Assembly: GCF_003863965.1 (NCBI RefSeq)
Contig: NZ_RRCN01000002.1
Location: forward strand, 1 to 52,485
Reading direction: 5' to 3'
Origin: Paenibacillus oralis
GTDB taxonomy: Bacteria > Bacillota > Bacilli > Paenibacillales > Paenibacillaceae
Length of the DNA: 52,485 nucleotides
Shown: in pieces, positions 31,082-40,945 of the stretch
Layout: every line of letters begins with the position of its first letter
Numbering within the stretch: the stretch's first letter is position 1
Translations under genes and position numbers: made by a program
Notes under the pieces: model-generated
Databases searched by the model: none
Told to the model about the DNA's origin: nothing
What the model saw: the letters and a program-made list of their open reading frames with translations, nothing else

Positions 31082-33516
31082 TGAAACGGCTGCGGCCCTT
31101 CCTGGTATTGATGGTACTGTTCCTCTTATTGCCGGTAACGGCGGCGGGTGCAGCAACCGGAAACACGGGTACGGGCATATCTGATAATTTGTTTGATACC
31201 AAACATGAGGTGACTAGCGACGGTTCCAAGGCATATTACCAAATCGATGTAACAAGCAAGCAACCGGGTGAAGACGACGACGGTGGAGGTTTCAAAAACC
31301 CATTCAAGACCATCGGGAGTTGGATTTCCGGCGACGCCATTAAGGATACCGTGCTGGCTCAATTCTATGAGGGCATGAATTTCGTTGTTAACATTTTGTT
31401 CAAGGTCAATGTGTACATGACGAACATGATGCTCACGGTCCTGAACTACGCCTACCATTTCGATGTGATCAACCGGATCATCGAACAGATCGAAGGTGTC
31501 GTTCAAAAAATTACAGGCATCTCCAATTTTCATTTTGAGCAATACGGGCTTTACGGTGATTTTCTTATAGCCATAGGTGTAAGTGTAGGCTTGATGTTTG
31601 TCTATAAATATTTCTTTCAACATGCGCAGCTTGAGGCGACCGGCAGTGTTGCAAAAAGCGTGATCATTCTGGTGGCGGCTCTGTTCTTTTTCACGAACTA
31701 TGGCACGGTTCTGAAAGGCGCGAACAATATTACAACCGAACTGACGGGTCATGTCATCGGTGCGTCTTCCGGTTTGTTTGAAGGGAAGGAAGGTGATTCG
31801 ACCAGCGGCCTTGGTGAAAATATGTGGAATCTGTTCGTTCACCGGCCTTATCTCTATATGCAGTACGGCAATGATGACGAAAGCACAGTCGGAAAAGATC
31901 GGGTCAATGCGCTGCTCAAGCTTCCGCCAGGCGAGGACCGGCAAGAGTATGTTGAGAGAACTGAAGTAAATAAGCGCTCCAATATGATGATGACCTATTC
32001 AATGGTTCCGGATCGGCTCGTGTTTACCGTTCTGTATACGATTGTCAACGGCATTACGTCGATACCGATTTTCGCTTTAGCATTGCTGCTCATTCTATTC
32101 CAGTTTTGGTTTTTGACGATTGCGGTTGCTGCGCCGTTCTATATGGTGATTGCTGCATTTCCGGGCGGGGGAGGCGTATTCCGCCGATATACCGAGGAAC
32201 TGGCGTTGCCGCTGCTGTTGAAAATCGCGGTGTCCGTCATTGCTTTAGTCGTCTTCACCATGTCGGCCATCGTATATGAAGTCAGCAATTCTGACAGCAT
32301 CGGCTATTTCGCGACGGCCTTTGTGGAATTTATTGTGCTGTTGCTTATTTTTGTACTGCGCAAGCGATTTATGCGTATTCTCATGGAAGGAAACAGTTTA
32401 ATCCGCAGCGTGGCCCATGAGGTATCGAACTTTGACCATCATGTGAGTAATACCGCCCGCGAAATGAAACGTAAAGCGACTAAGGCGGCTGCGCAAGCGG
32501 CGGGTGCAGCGGTTGCCGGTCCGGAAGGGGCGGCGGTCGCCGGTGCTGCCGCAGATGGAGCGATGGGCGACGATAACAAAAGCGAATCGCTTGAAAACGT
32601 ATCGATGCACGATGATGAAGGTAAAGAAAAGGACGAAACGGTATACGCCGATGCGGAAATTGTTTCACCCGGATCGCAAGTCGTGCCGCATAGCAAGCAG
32701 GCGGATCGCGACCCCGATATTATCGATATGCCGCTCACTCGTTTATCTGACGCAGGGTCGTGGCATCCTGGCGGTCAGTCAGCGGCAGCAGAGGCGGCAG
32801 CGGCAAGCGAAATGCCGGGTACCGGAGAAGCTTTGCCGATGTTGATGGCTTCTGCAGGGGCGAGAGGCAGCAGAAATCCTTCTCGCTATCGTCTATCTAA
32901 GGGCGGTATGGGCAGGGCGGCAATGACTGCGCGGCGCGGACAAGCCGTATCCGGTAGGAATTATGCTCATACCCGGACTGCTTCCAACACGCCGATAGCG
33001 CCGGATGGGATCACTACACCCGATTTGACAGCAAGTGAGGCGGTTCATCGAGAGCAGGGCCGTGCCGCCCTGCCTAATACAAGTCTTTCTTCAGCCATGA
33101 TGGACAAGCCAAGGGAGCAAATGGCGACGCCGCCGCAACCCATGAATGCATCGGCACCAGTTCATGAGACAATGCAGCAACCGGCGCAGCAGGAGGGGAG
33201 AACCGTACCTTCGGCCGTTCCTGAATATGTCCAAGCTATTCCACATGGAACGAGAACAGCAGCGCCAGAGGTCGTTTCATTAGACTCCCGACGTCAGGGA
33301 GGGGAGCGTAGAAGGCAGACCAAGTCCGAGGCCCGTTCCGATTCGTTCCGGACGGCGCGAGGATCAGCCATATTGGAATCATTGGAGATGCCATTCGTTT
33401 CGCATGAAGCAGCTCCGATGACTTCACAGGATAACCTTATCCCCCGAACCGGGGCGACGGAACTGCCGTCGAAGAATGCCTCCTTAGAGGAGGACGAAGG
33501 GGAGCGTGAGAGCTAA
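31081..33516 (+). CDS. TcpH/VirB6-like polytopic protein (CD3337/EF1877 type)
   Basis: The 811-residue protein has a signal peptide (LRPFLVLMVLFLLLPVTAAGAA), about seven or eight membrane helices up to residue ~440 (e.g. MNFVVNILFKVNVYMTNMM and LLLKIAVSVIALVVFTMSA) and a 370-residue hydrophilic, low-complexity tail rich in Ala, Ser, Gln and Pro. This is the layout of TcpH and of the CD3337/EF1877 mobilome membrane family, which form the inner channel like VirB6. The tail is longer than a channel protein needs and looks fast-evolving. Confidence 0.85.
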   Translation: MKRLRPFLVLMVLFLLLPVTAAGAATGNTGTGISDNLFDTKHEVTSDGSKAYYQIDVTSKQPGEDDDGGGFKNPFKTIGSWISGDAIKDTVLAQFYEGMNFVVNILFKVNVYMTNMMLTVLNYAYHFDVINRIIEQIEGVVQKITGISNFHFEQYGLYGDFLIAIGVSVGLMFVYKYFFQHAQLEATGSVAKSVIILVAALFFFTNYGTVLKGANNITTELTGHVIGASSGLFEGKEGDSTSGLGENMWNLFVHRPYLYMQYGNDDESTVGKDRVNALLKLPPGEDRQEYVERTEVNKRSNMMMTYSMVPDRLVFTVLYTIVNGITSIPIFALALLLILFQFWFLTIAVAAPFYMVIAAFPGGGGVFRRYTEELALPLLLKIAVSVIALVVFTMSAIVYEVSNSDSIGYFATAFVEFIVLLLIFVLRKRFMRILMEGNSLIRSVAHEVSNFDHHVSNTAREMKRKATKAAAQAAGAAVAGPEGAAVAGAAADGAMGDDNKSESLENVSMHDDEGKEKDETVYADAEIVSPGSQVVPHSKQADRDPDIIDMPLTRLSDAGSWHPGGQSAAAEAAAASEMPGTGEALPMLMASAGARGSRNPSRYRLSKGGMGRAAMTARRGQAVSGRNYAHTRTASNTPIAPDGITTPDLTASEAVHREQGRAALPNTSLSSAMMDKPREQMATPPQPMNASAPVHETMQQPAQQEGRTVPSAVPEYVQAIPHGTRTAAPEVVSLDSRRQGGERRRQTKSEARSDSFRTARGSAILESLEMPFVSHEAAPMTSQDNLIPRTGATELPSKNASLEEDEGERES

Positions 33517-34124
33517 TGGCGCGTTCCCCACAGCTTCCTGATCGGGCTAAAACATGGTTCAGTATTATCATTGGTCTGCTGCTGATCGCGCTTTTTATCG
33601 GATCATTGTTTTCCGGAAGACGTGCCGCGCAGCCGAAAGAAACCAAACCGGCTGCGGTCCATAAACAACAAGGAGACGTATACCAGTACGAGGCTCAGCC
33701 GGAGCCAGAGGAAACGACAAGCAAAACACCACCTATTACCGAGGAAGCGGTAAGTAGCGCACAGGCCGTTCTTCCGGATTTTCTGAAAGCGTATGTGCCG
33801 TTCGATAGCAAACAGCCGGACGCTTACGTGGATCGCTCCAAACCCTATATTACCGATTCCTTTTATAAGCAGCTTTCATCGTTTCAGCGGCGGGGAACGC
33901 TTTCTCGCGCGAAGACCGATTATGTCACAGCCGAATGGACACCGGCCGAGCTGAAAGCAGACGAGCAATGGTACAACGTGGATGTAACAGTGACCCATAC
34001 CGATATAAACGGTAAGAATGAAGATGGCTTGCTGCTTTATGTGGTGTTGCTCAAACGGGTTGATGGGAAATGGAAGGTTGATGATGTCGGTATTCGTCCG
34101 GGATCGGGGGCGATTCCGGAATGA
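33516..34124 (+). CDS. Bitopic VirB8/TcpC-like transfer protein
   Basis: A 202-residue protein with one N-terminal helix (WFSIIIGLLLIALFIGSLF) and an extracellular NTF2-like domain (VLPDFLKAYVPFDSKQPDA, then TVTHTDINGKNEDGLLLYV and DGKWKVDDVGI). It follows the TcpH-like gene with one-base overlap and overlaps the next gene by four bases. It may be a second VirB8-type scaffold protein besides TcpC. Confidence 0.65.
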   Translation: MARSPQLPDRAKTWFSIIIGLLLIALFIGSLFSGRRAAQPKETKPAAVHKQQGDVYQYEAQPEPEETTSKTPPITEEAVSSAQAVLPDFLKAYVPFDSKQPDAYVDRSKPYITDSFYKQLSSFQRRGTLSRAKTDYVTAEWTPAELKADEQWYNVDVTVTHTDINGKNEDGLLLYVVLLKRVDGKWKVDDVGIRPGSGAIPE

Positions 34125-35173
34125 AAAAATGGGGATGGCTGATCGCAGCAATTCCGATCCTGCTCGTTGTCGCCTTATGCGGGATGTTTCTTTTTCCGCT
34201 GTTGTTCATGGGCGGGGGAAGTATCGGATACGGCTTTTTAGGAGGGTCAATCTCGCCGGTTGGGGAACGTGAAATACCGGCCGAATATATTCCAATCTAT
34301 AAAGAGGCGGAAGCCAGGTACGGCGTTCCTTGGAATTTGTTGGCCGCGCATCATCGCGTCGAGACGGTATTTTCTACGCTTCAGCCAATGATTTCGAGCG
34401 TCGGAGCAGAGGGACATATGCAGTTTATGCCGTGTACGTGGGTAGGTTGGTCGCATCCATCTTGCTACGGTGCCGGGCGGGGGAGTTTTACCGAAGAAGA
34501 AAAAACGAGCTTGGCCATGATCGCCCGGTACGCCGGGTATGGTGTGGATGCAGACCGTGACGGCCGGGCGAGTATGTGGAGCCTGCAAGACTCCATCTTT
34601 TCCGCCGCGAACTATTTAGCCAAAAACGGCGCGTCGACCGGCAACCTGGAACGTGCCATTTTTGCCTACAATCACAGTCAGGATTATGTAGCGGAAGTGA
34701 TGATGTATGCAAGACTCTACGTGACCGAAGGATTTATTCCGATTGAAGTGATTGAACCATCCGAAAGCGGCTTTGCACGGCCGGTTTCCGGTGAAGTCAC
34801 ATCCGGTTTCGGTATCCGGATCGATCCAGTGACCGGCAAGCCGGGCGCATCTCATGAGGGCATCGATTTTGCTTGTCAGGCCGGGCAACGCATTCCGGCT
34901 TCCAAAGCCGGTAAGGTTGTGTTTGCCGGTTGGCAGGATGCAAACGATAAAAGTAAAGGCTACGGCTTATTTGTTTGGGTAGACCATGGCGGCGGCTTTA
35001 AGACTACGTATGCGCATATGTCACAGACGACTGTTCAGGTCGGGGATATCGTTCAGGCAGGGGATGTGGTCGGCGTGTGCGGTTCCACGGGCAAAAGCAC
35101 CGGCCTGCATTTGCACTTTGAAATCTTTGTAAATGGGCGGCGCGTCGATCCGTCTCCATTTATCGGTTTGTAA
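34121..35173 (+). CDS. TcpG-like peptidoglycan hydrolase: lytic transglycosylase plus M23 peptidase
   Basis: The 350-residue protein has an N-terminal membrane anchor (WLIAAIPILLVVALCGMFLF), an SLT/lysozyme-like domain (residues ~60-190, catalytic Glu likely in HHRVETVFS, plus AEGHMQFMPCTW) and a C-terminal LytM/M23 domain (HEGIDFAC and HLHFEIF zinc motifs). It locally cuts the cell wall for the transfer channel, as TcpG or Tn916 Orf14 do. It is the last gene of the transfer operon. Confidence 0.9.
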   Translation: MKKWGWLIAAIPILLVVALCGMFLFPLLFMGGGSIGYGFLGGSISPVGEREIPAEYIPIYKEAEARYGVPWNLLAAHHRVETVFSTLQPMISSVGAEGHMQFMPCTWVGWSHPSCYGAGRGSFTEEEKTSLAMIARYAGYGVDADRDGRASMWSLQDSIFSAANYLAKNGASTGNLERAIFAYNHSQDYVAEVMMYARLYVTEGFIPIEVIEPSESGFARPVSGEVTSGFGIRIDPVTGKPGASHEGIDFACQAGQRIPASKAGKVVFAGWQDANDKSKGYGLFVWVDHGGGFKTTYAHMSQTTVQVGDIVQAGDVVGVCGSTGKSTGLHLHFEIFVNGRRVDPSPFIGL

Positions 35174-35363
35174 TGTTCGGGGTTTTTAGTAGAATGGATC
35201 TCCTGTAGCCAACTTGAAGCAAGTGGGTCTCGCTGTAAAAACGAACGATCGCAGACTGCTCTGCCGGCGAAAAAAACCGTCAGATTACGAATAATGGAAA
35301 CAAAACAGCTCCGCCCATTTTACACTCCTCTAAGTAGGCAATTGCATAGGATGAAGGAGAGTA

Positions 35364-35954
35364 ATGAAACAGGAAAGGAGAATGCATTTGTACCGCCAAT
35401 CAAGCTATCATCATCAATGGCTTAATCCGATGTATTACAACTGGCATTTCAACAATTGGAGTAACCAAGGTAGCCCTTGTTTTATCGATTATGCCTATAA
35501 TTGCTATGAAAGAAATCACTTTTACGGAAACATTGCATTAAAGGACTATGGGCCAAATCCATTTGCAATTAATATTGAAGAGGCTGCAAAGCAAAACAGT
35601 AACTACCGTACCGCATTATGGACAGGAGAACATTTACAGGTTACTTTGATGAGTATCAATGTTGGGGAAGATATCGGCTTAGAAATTCATCCGGCACTCG
35701 ATCAATTCCTACGCATCGAAGAAGGTCAAGGACTTTTTCAAATGGGTAGGAGTAAAGACAGATTAGATTTTCAAGAAAAGGTCTTTGAAAATTTTGCAAT
35801 CATGGTCCCTGCTGGAACATGGCACAATCTAACCAATACGGGTAATAAGCCAATTAAACTTTACTCTATTTATGCACCACCTCAACATCCGTATGGCACA
35901 GTTCAACAAACAAAACCAATTGCCATAGCTACCGAAGAAAGCCATCATTACTAG
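35364..35954 (+). CDS. Cupin-domain protein, AT-rich cargo gene
   Basis: A 196-residue protein with a Tyr/His/Asn/Trp-rich N-terminus (YYNWHFNNW) and a cupin barrel: IGLEIHPALDQFLRIEEG holds the first motif, and MVPAGTWHNLTNTGNKPIKL the second. Similar cupins are common in Bacilli, including spore-formers; the substrate is unknown. AAGGAG precedes the ATG at 35364; an ATG at 35382 with GAAAGGAG is an alternative. Its base composition is more AT-rich than the transfer operon. It ends two bases before the Tn3-family left inverted repeat. Confidence 0.75.
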   Translation: MKQERRMHLYRQSSYHHQWLNPMYYNWHFNNWSNQGSPCFIDYAYNCYERNHFYGNIALKDYGPNPFAINIEEAAKQNSNYRTALWTGEHLQVTLMSINVGEDIGLEIHPALDQFLRIEEGQGLFQMGRSKDRLDFQEKVFENFAIMVPAGTWHNLTNTGNKPIKLYSIYAPPQHPYGTVQQTKPIAIATEESHHY

Positions 35955-35956
35955 AT

Positions 35957-35994
35957 GGGCGACCGCCAACATAATGCGGATTTTGTACGCTAAG
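35957..35994 (+). repeat. Left 38-bp inverted repeat of the Tn3-family element
   Basis: GGGCGACCGCCAACATAATG followed by CGGATTTTGTACGCTAAG; the end TACGCTAAG and GCGGATTTT core are typical of Tn3/Tn1546-like ends. It pairs with the complement of 46974-47011, sharing CGCCAACAT and TACGCTAAG. Confidence 0.85.
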
Positions 35995-36040
35995 GATCGA
36001 AAGCCCTGAAAACCATGTATTTTCTGTACGCTAAGCCTAT

Positions 36041-36119
36041 ACCAGCGTTCGTGTCACCAAGGGGCAAACGTATGGAAACAGATGGTAACCACTTTGCGGG
36101 CTGTGACAGCTACGCTGGT
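36041..36119. repeat. Inverted repeat ACCAGCGT..GTCAC between the left end and resolution site
   Basis: ACCAGCGTTCGTGTCAC (36041-36057) pairs with GTGACAGCTACGCTGGT (36103-36119) with a 45-bp loop. The same GGTGACAGCTACGCTGGT string occurs at 2465-2482 next to transposase remnants, suggesting a common mobile origin. Confidence 0.6.
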
Positions 36120-36171
36120 TTTCTTAACGTGGTAAATTCGCGTTTTGCTGGCGGCACCATAGCTAATTAAT

Positions 36172-36270
36172 ATGACCGCTAATTAAGATTAGCGGTCATT
36201 ATGTATTTCAAAGCACACACTTGATGTCCGCTAATGTTTCGGTTAAGGTAAGAATATCATGTCCGCTAAG
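36172..36270. promoter_or_regulatory. TnpI internal resolution site
   Basis: A core of two inverted 12-mers ATGACCGCTAAT/ATTAGCGGTCAT separated by 4 bp (36172-36199) is followed by direct copies ATGTCCGCTAAT (36224-36235) and ATGTCCGCTAAG (36259-36270). This matches the ATGTCCRCTAAY sites I recall for TnpI of Tn5401 and the IRS design of Tn4430. The last copy coincides with the tnpI start codon. Confidence 0.85.
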
Positions 36271-37215
36271 GTAAGTCGAGATTTGGAGGCTTTGCTAATG
36301 AGAGAAGCGACCGGGATTTCACAACAGGGCGAGCAGTCGATTCAGGACTTCATTCACGCTCTCACCACCCACGAGGATTTGAATCCCAAAACACTGAAAG
36401 AGTACGCAAGCGATTTGAAACATTTTATCGGCTGGTTTGAGACAGCCAATCACCAAGAGGAAGAGGTCATATTTCAAATTGAAGATGTGGCTACTCCAAC
36501 ATTAACACGGTACCGGGAAGCTGCGCAAAAAGTAATGGAATTGAAACCGGCGACCATTAACCGGCGGCTTATAACCCTGAAACGTTTTTTTGAGTGGGCC
36601 GTGTCGGATTCCAGGATTCGCCGAGACCCTTCGAAGCCGGTTAAATTGGTTCCGGAAGAAAAGGTAAGCCCAAGACAGATGACAGACAAAGAAGAAGCTG
36701 CATTGATCGCTGCGGTTGAGCACAGCGGTTCTTTACGGGATCAGACGATTCTAATCGTGATGTTTCACACCGGCTTACGAACAATGGAAGTGTGTGACCT
36801 GGCTCCCGGAGATATTCAGATCGGTAAACGCAGCGGTCAGCTTACGGTCCGATCCGGAAAAAGGAATAAACAGCGGGAAGTTCCTTTGAACGCTACGTGT
36901 AGAGCTGCTTTAGAAAAATATCTGGCAGAACTCCCTCCGAACAGCCCTTATCTATTTCCATCGGAGAAAACCGGTGATCGATTAACCGAACGTGCTTTAC
37001 GTCATCTGATTCAAAAATATATGAAAGCAGCTCAGCTCGAGGGATTGAGTGCCCACGATCTACGGCACCGGTTCGGCTATGTGATGGCAGAAAACACGCC
37101 GTTGCACCGCTTGGCGCAAATTATGGGACACGATAGTCTGGACACAACGATGATTTACGTCAAGGCGACCCGTGCGGATCTGCAGGCGGAAGTCGAAAAA
37201 ATAGCATGGCAATAG
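36259..37215 (+). CDS. tnpI: TnpI tyrosine recombinase, cointegrate resolvase
   Basis: The 318-residue protein has a SAM-like core-binding domain (SIQDFIHALTTHEDLNPKTL then KEYASDLKHFIGWFE) and the catalytic domain with the first Arg in FHTGLRTMEVC, HDLRHRFG, and GHDSLDTTMIYVK carrying the nucleophile Tyr. TnpI resolves cointegrates of class II transposons at the IRS just upstream. The ATG lies inside the second direct repeat, so TnpI binding should block its own translation start region. It precedes tnpA. Confidence 0.88.
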   Translation: MSAKVSRDLEALLMREATGISQQGEQSIQDFIHALTTHEDLNPKTLKEYASDLKHFIGWFETANHQEEEVIFQIEDVATPTLTRYREAAQKVMELKPATINRRLITLKRFFEWAVSDSRIRRDPSKPVKLVPEEKVSPRQMTDKEEAALIAAVEHSGSLRDQTILIVMFHTGLRTMEVCDLAPGDIQIGKRSGQLTVRSGKRNKQREVPLNATCRAALEKYLAELPPNSPYLFPSEKTGDRLTERALRHLIQKYMKAAQLEGLSAHDLRHRFGYVMAENTPLHRLAQIMGHDSLDTTMIYVKATRADLQAEVEKIAWQ

Positions 37216-37228
37216 GGGGATGAGAACG

Positions 37229-39504
37229 ATGTACGCGAGAGTAAGGGAACTGCTGACTCCGGAGGAACGGCTGCAATATTCACAAATACCGCCTGATCTC
37301 GGCGAATGGGAATTGGGCACCTATTTCACATTTACCCAGCATGACCTTGAAATCATTCAGCAGCGGCGAAGAGATTATAATCGACTCGGCTTTGCCGTGC
37401 AGCTATGCGTACTTCGTTATCTCGGTTGGACGCTTTCTGATATTAAGGAAGTGCCGGTTCAAGTTCTTCGCTATATTGCAAAGCAAATTAATGCCGATGT
37501 GGGGTCTTTTGCATCTTACGGTGAACGAGAAGCCACGAAATACGAGCATCTGGAGGAAATCCGGAAGGAGTATGGCTACCAAACATTTACCTTGAGCGAG
37601 TATCGTTCTTTGTGCAAGAATCTTTTTAGCCATGCTTTGGCAAACGGCAATCCCTTACACCTGATTCAGCTCGCACTCGAAGACTTACGTAAGCGTAAAA
37701 TCATTCTACCCTCAATGGCCACGATTGAAAGAGCTGTTTGGGAAACTCGCAAACGGACAGAAGAAAAAATATTCAAGCTACTCAGCAGTTCACTGACAGA
37801 ATTACAAATTACCAAGCTGGATCGCGTCTTAACCGCCATGCCGGAAAGCACCAAAACCTACTTGGCATGGTTAAGGGAGATTCCAGGGACCAGCTCTCCG
37901 GATTCTTTTTTGAAGGTTATTGAAAAGCTCGAATACATACGGGATTTGCAGCTGAAAATCGATACGAAAGGCATCCATCCGAACCGGCTACGACAGCTTT
38001 CCAAAATCGGTTCGCGTTACGAACCTCATTCCTTCCGCCGTTTCAATGATCCGAAAAAGTACTCGATATTAGTAGCGTACCTATTAGAGCTGATTCAGGA
38101 TTTGACAGACCTGGCTTTCGAGATTCACGACCGGCAGATTATGATACTACTTTCCAAAGGGAGAAAAGCACAAGAGGAACTTCAAAAACAAAACGGTAAA
38201 TCGATCAATGAAAAGGTTGTTCACTATGCCGATCTTGGAGCCGCTCTTATTAAGGCTCGAAGTGAAGGTACTGATCCGTTTATTGCGCTTGATGCCGTTA
38301 TGCCGTGGGATCAGATCGTTGCATCCGTGGAAGAAGCTAAACGGCTTGCGCGGCCCGTAGATTACGACTATTTGGACTTGCTGGAAAAGAAATTCTATGC
38401 GCTCCGGAAATACACGCCAACGCTGTTAAAATCATTGGAATTTCGGTCAACCAAGTCGGCAGAACCGCTAATGAAGGCGGTCGATATCATCCGGGATATG
38501 AATGAAACCGGGAAGCGAAAGGTTCCGGAAGGCGCACCACTGAACTTCGTTTCGAACCGCTGGCAAAAGCACGTTTACGACGAAGATGGAACCATCAATC
38601 GGCATTACTACGAAATGGCTGTCCTAACAGAGCTGAGGAATTACGTTCGTTCCGGAGACGTATCCATTGTCGGAAGCCGTCAGCATAAGGATTTCGAGGA
38701 TTACCTTGTATCGAAATCTGAGTGGAATGGTATCCGTCCAAACGCTACAAAGCTTGTCGTTAGCTTGTCCGCAAAGGAATATCTTGAAGAACGGACTGAA
38801 TCACTTCTTCAAAGATTGAACTGGGTTTCGGATCACATCAACGAGCTGGACGGTGTTAATTTGGAGAATGGGAAATTGCACATCGAGCGATTGGAGAAAG
38901 ATGCTCCCGATGAAGCCCGGAATTTCAGCCTTTCCCTCTATGAGCTGCTGCCACGAATCAAGCTAACGGATCTGCTCATGGAGGTAGCCAACTGGACGAA
39001 TTTTCATGAGCATTTTATTCACGCTTCCAGTAACCGCACTCCGAACGAGGAAGAAACGACAATCCTTATGGCTACCCTTATGGCAATGGGAACGAACATT
39101 GGGCTTACAAAGATGGCTGAAGCCACGCCGAGCATTTCATATCGGCAAATGGCCAATACAGCGCAATGGCGGCTGTATGAAGACGCAATGAATAAAGCGC
39201 AGGCTGTTCTTGTTAATTTTCATCACAAGCTGTCGCTTCCCTCATATTGGGGGGACGGCACGACCTCATCATCTGATGGAATGCGCGTCCAGATCGGAGT
39301 TTCGGCGCTTCACGCAGATGCGAATCCCCACTACGGAACCGGAAAAGGAGCTACGATTTATCGGTTCGTGAGCGATCAATTTTCCACATTCTACACGAAA
39401 GTCATCAATACGAACGCTCGGGATGCCGTACACGTCATTGACGGTTTACTCCACCATGAAACGGACTTGGCTATCGAAGAGCATTATACGGATACGGCTG
39501 GTTA
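37229..39504 (+). pseudogene. tnpA: Tn3-family transposase TnpA, 5' part
   Basis: The frame reads as a DUF4158/DDE_Tnp_Tn3 transposase up to EHYTDTAGY, including GDGTTSSSDGMRVQ with the first catalytic Asp region. It then enters the Tn554-like element, and a few foreign codons follow before a stop at 39556. The ATG at 37229 has AGGGGG nine bases upstream. The rest of the protein resumes at 46197 with TDQVFGLTHLLGFRF. Joining the parts at the shared GGTTA gives one continuous transposase of about 990 residues. Confidence 0.92.
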
Positions 39505-39576
39505 TCAATACCTTTTTATAAAAAAGTTAGAATTTAATTGTGTTCTTTCATTATAGACATGTATTTAAAGAATGAT

Positions 39577-39607
39577 TAAAAATGACTAACGACTCAAAGT
39601 CGTTAGC
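39577..39607 (-). terminator. Terminator after thyX
   Basis: TAACGACT/AGTCGTTA stem with a CTTTGAG-type apex, followed on the minus strand by ATTTTTAA. It lies 60 bases after the thyX stop. Confidence 0.75.
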
Positions 39608-39665
39608 CATCATCTTCCATTAAAGCACTTAAATAAATGGAATTAACAAGAACCATCCTTACTTT

Positions 39666-40361
39666 TTAGTTATATTTGAGGAGAGCGTCAAGGGACAATG
39701 GAAACTTCTCATGTGCTAATTCCTGCACAGCTTCAGCAAGAACTCTAATTTCGTATTGGGCATCCTCTGGGAGTCTTAAATTCAAGAAATGGGCTACACC
39801 TTGAAGAGAACCAGTCCAATAATATCTCACAAACATAGAGTAAGCAGGAAGAAATAATCGAGCTTGTTCTGGAGCCACACCAGCTTCCATGGCTTCTTCA
39901 TAAAGGCGTTCACCTTCAGCAATATGCTCTTCAAGCTTCTTTGTAAAAACTCCTCCAGATAATTCACTTAAATTCTCGCCAGAGCCTTGTTTTGAATTTG
40001 CTGGTTTCGATCTCCACTCATTAGCATTAGGTATGTAAAACTCTGGTTCTTCAGTAATATAACGACGAGAAGATTCATTCCAAGCAACGAATGGGTCCTG
40101 AAATCCAGAACCAATGATATGCTTCCAATGTTGTCTTGCGACGTAAAGAGGGACGTAAACTTCAAATTGAAGTGAAGTGTGTCTGAATGGACTTGTGTGA
40201 CCTTCACGAGCGAGAAAGTCAATGAGTCCCTTATCTTTATCGTCAAGAACGTCCTTTTTCTTGTTATAAGAAACACGAGCTGAATTTGTAACAGATAAGT
40301 CGGAACCCATGTAGTCTTGTAAGATCACATATCCACCATTTAAAATGTCAATTTTTTTCAT
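39666..40361 (-). CDS. thyX: Flavin-dependent thymidylate synthase, atypical signature
   Basis: ThyX converts dUMP to dTMP using FADH2 and releases tetrahydrofolate rather than dihydrofolate. The 231-residue protein has ARVSY near residue 28, EGHTSPFRHTSLQF and the signature region VARQHWKHIIG (74-84) then NESSRRYI (95-102). The canonical RHRx7S is altered: KHI replaces RHR and about nine extra residues (SGFQDPFVA) separate it from NESSRRY. The C-terminal arginine-containing FLNLRLPEDAQYEI helix is present. GAGAGAGG precedes the ATG. It lies directly downstream of dfr on the same strand. Confidence 0.88.
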   Translation of the reverse strand: MKKIDILNGGYVILQDYMGSDLSVTNSARVSYNKKKDVLDDKDKGLIDFLAREGHTSPFRHTSLQFEVYVPLYVARQHWKHIIGSGFQDPFVAWNESSRRYITEEPEFYIPNANEWRSKPANSKQGSGENLSELSGGVFTKKLEEHIAEGERLYEEAMEAGVAPEQARLFLPAYSMFVRYYWTGSLQGVAHFLNLRLPEDAQYEIRVLAEAVQELAHEKFPLSLDALLKYN

Positions 40362-40447
40362 TTTCCAAACCTCTCTCTAACCAAAAATTATTGTTGCTTA
40401 ATATTTTAATCATTTTTTAAAAGTTTTACTTAAAATCTCTGAAACTG

Positions 40448-40945
40448 TTAGCTTAATAAATTTATTCTTTTATAAACATGAAAATAGTAGTTATATGGGT
40501 TTTTTTCATTCATAATTCCTTTTTCAACAGATTCTTCTTTCCATTCATCAAAATTAACTTCAGGAAAAAATGTGTCTCCCTCGAATTCATGATGAATTCT
40601 TGTTATATACATTTTTTCAACATAAGGTAAGAACAAACTATAAATCTGTTCTCCACCGAAAATAAAAATCTCTTCTTCATCTTTACATAACTCAAAAACA
40701 TCTATAATTGAATGGGCAATTTCACATCCATCAAAATTAAAACCTTTATCTCGTGTCAGAATAATATTCCTTCTGCCAGGTAAAGCTATTCCGATAGACT
40801 CAATGTTCTTTCTACCTAATATAATTGAATGTCCATTTGTAGTATCTTTAACATACTTCCAATCATTCGGAATTCTCCAAGGAATGTCATTCTCTTTACC
40901 AATTACTCTATTCTTATCCATCGCAACAATTAAAGAAATCTTCAT
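40448..40945 (-). CDS. Trimethoprim-resistance-type dihydrofolate reductase (DfrG/DfrK-like)
   Basis: A 165-residue DHFR with NDIPWRIPNDWKYVK (catalytic Asp28), GRKNIESIG and the NADPH-binding FIFGGEQIYSLFLP. From memory the sequence strongly resembles the plasmid/transposon DfrG, DfrK and DfrD enzymes of staphylococci and listeria, which confer trimethoprim resistance. Tn559, a Tn554 relative, carries dfrK in a similar place downstream of tnpC. The exact allele and the resistance phenotype cannot be decided from sequence alone. Confidence 0.88.
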   Translation of the reverse strand: MKISLIVAMDKNRVIGKENDIPWRIPNDWKYVKDTTNGHSIILGRKNIESIGIALPGRRNIILTRDKGFNFDGCEIAHSIIDVFELCKDEEEIFIFGGEQIYSLFLPYVEKMYITRIHHEFEGDTFFPEVNFDEWKEESVEKGIMNEKNPYNYYFHVYKRINLLS

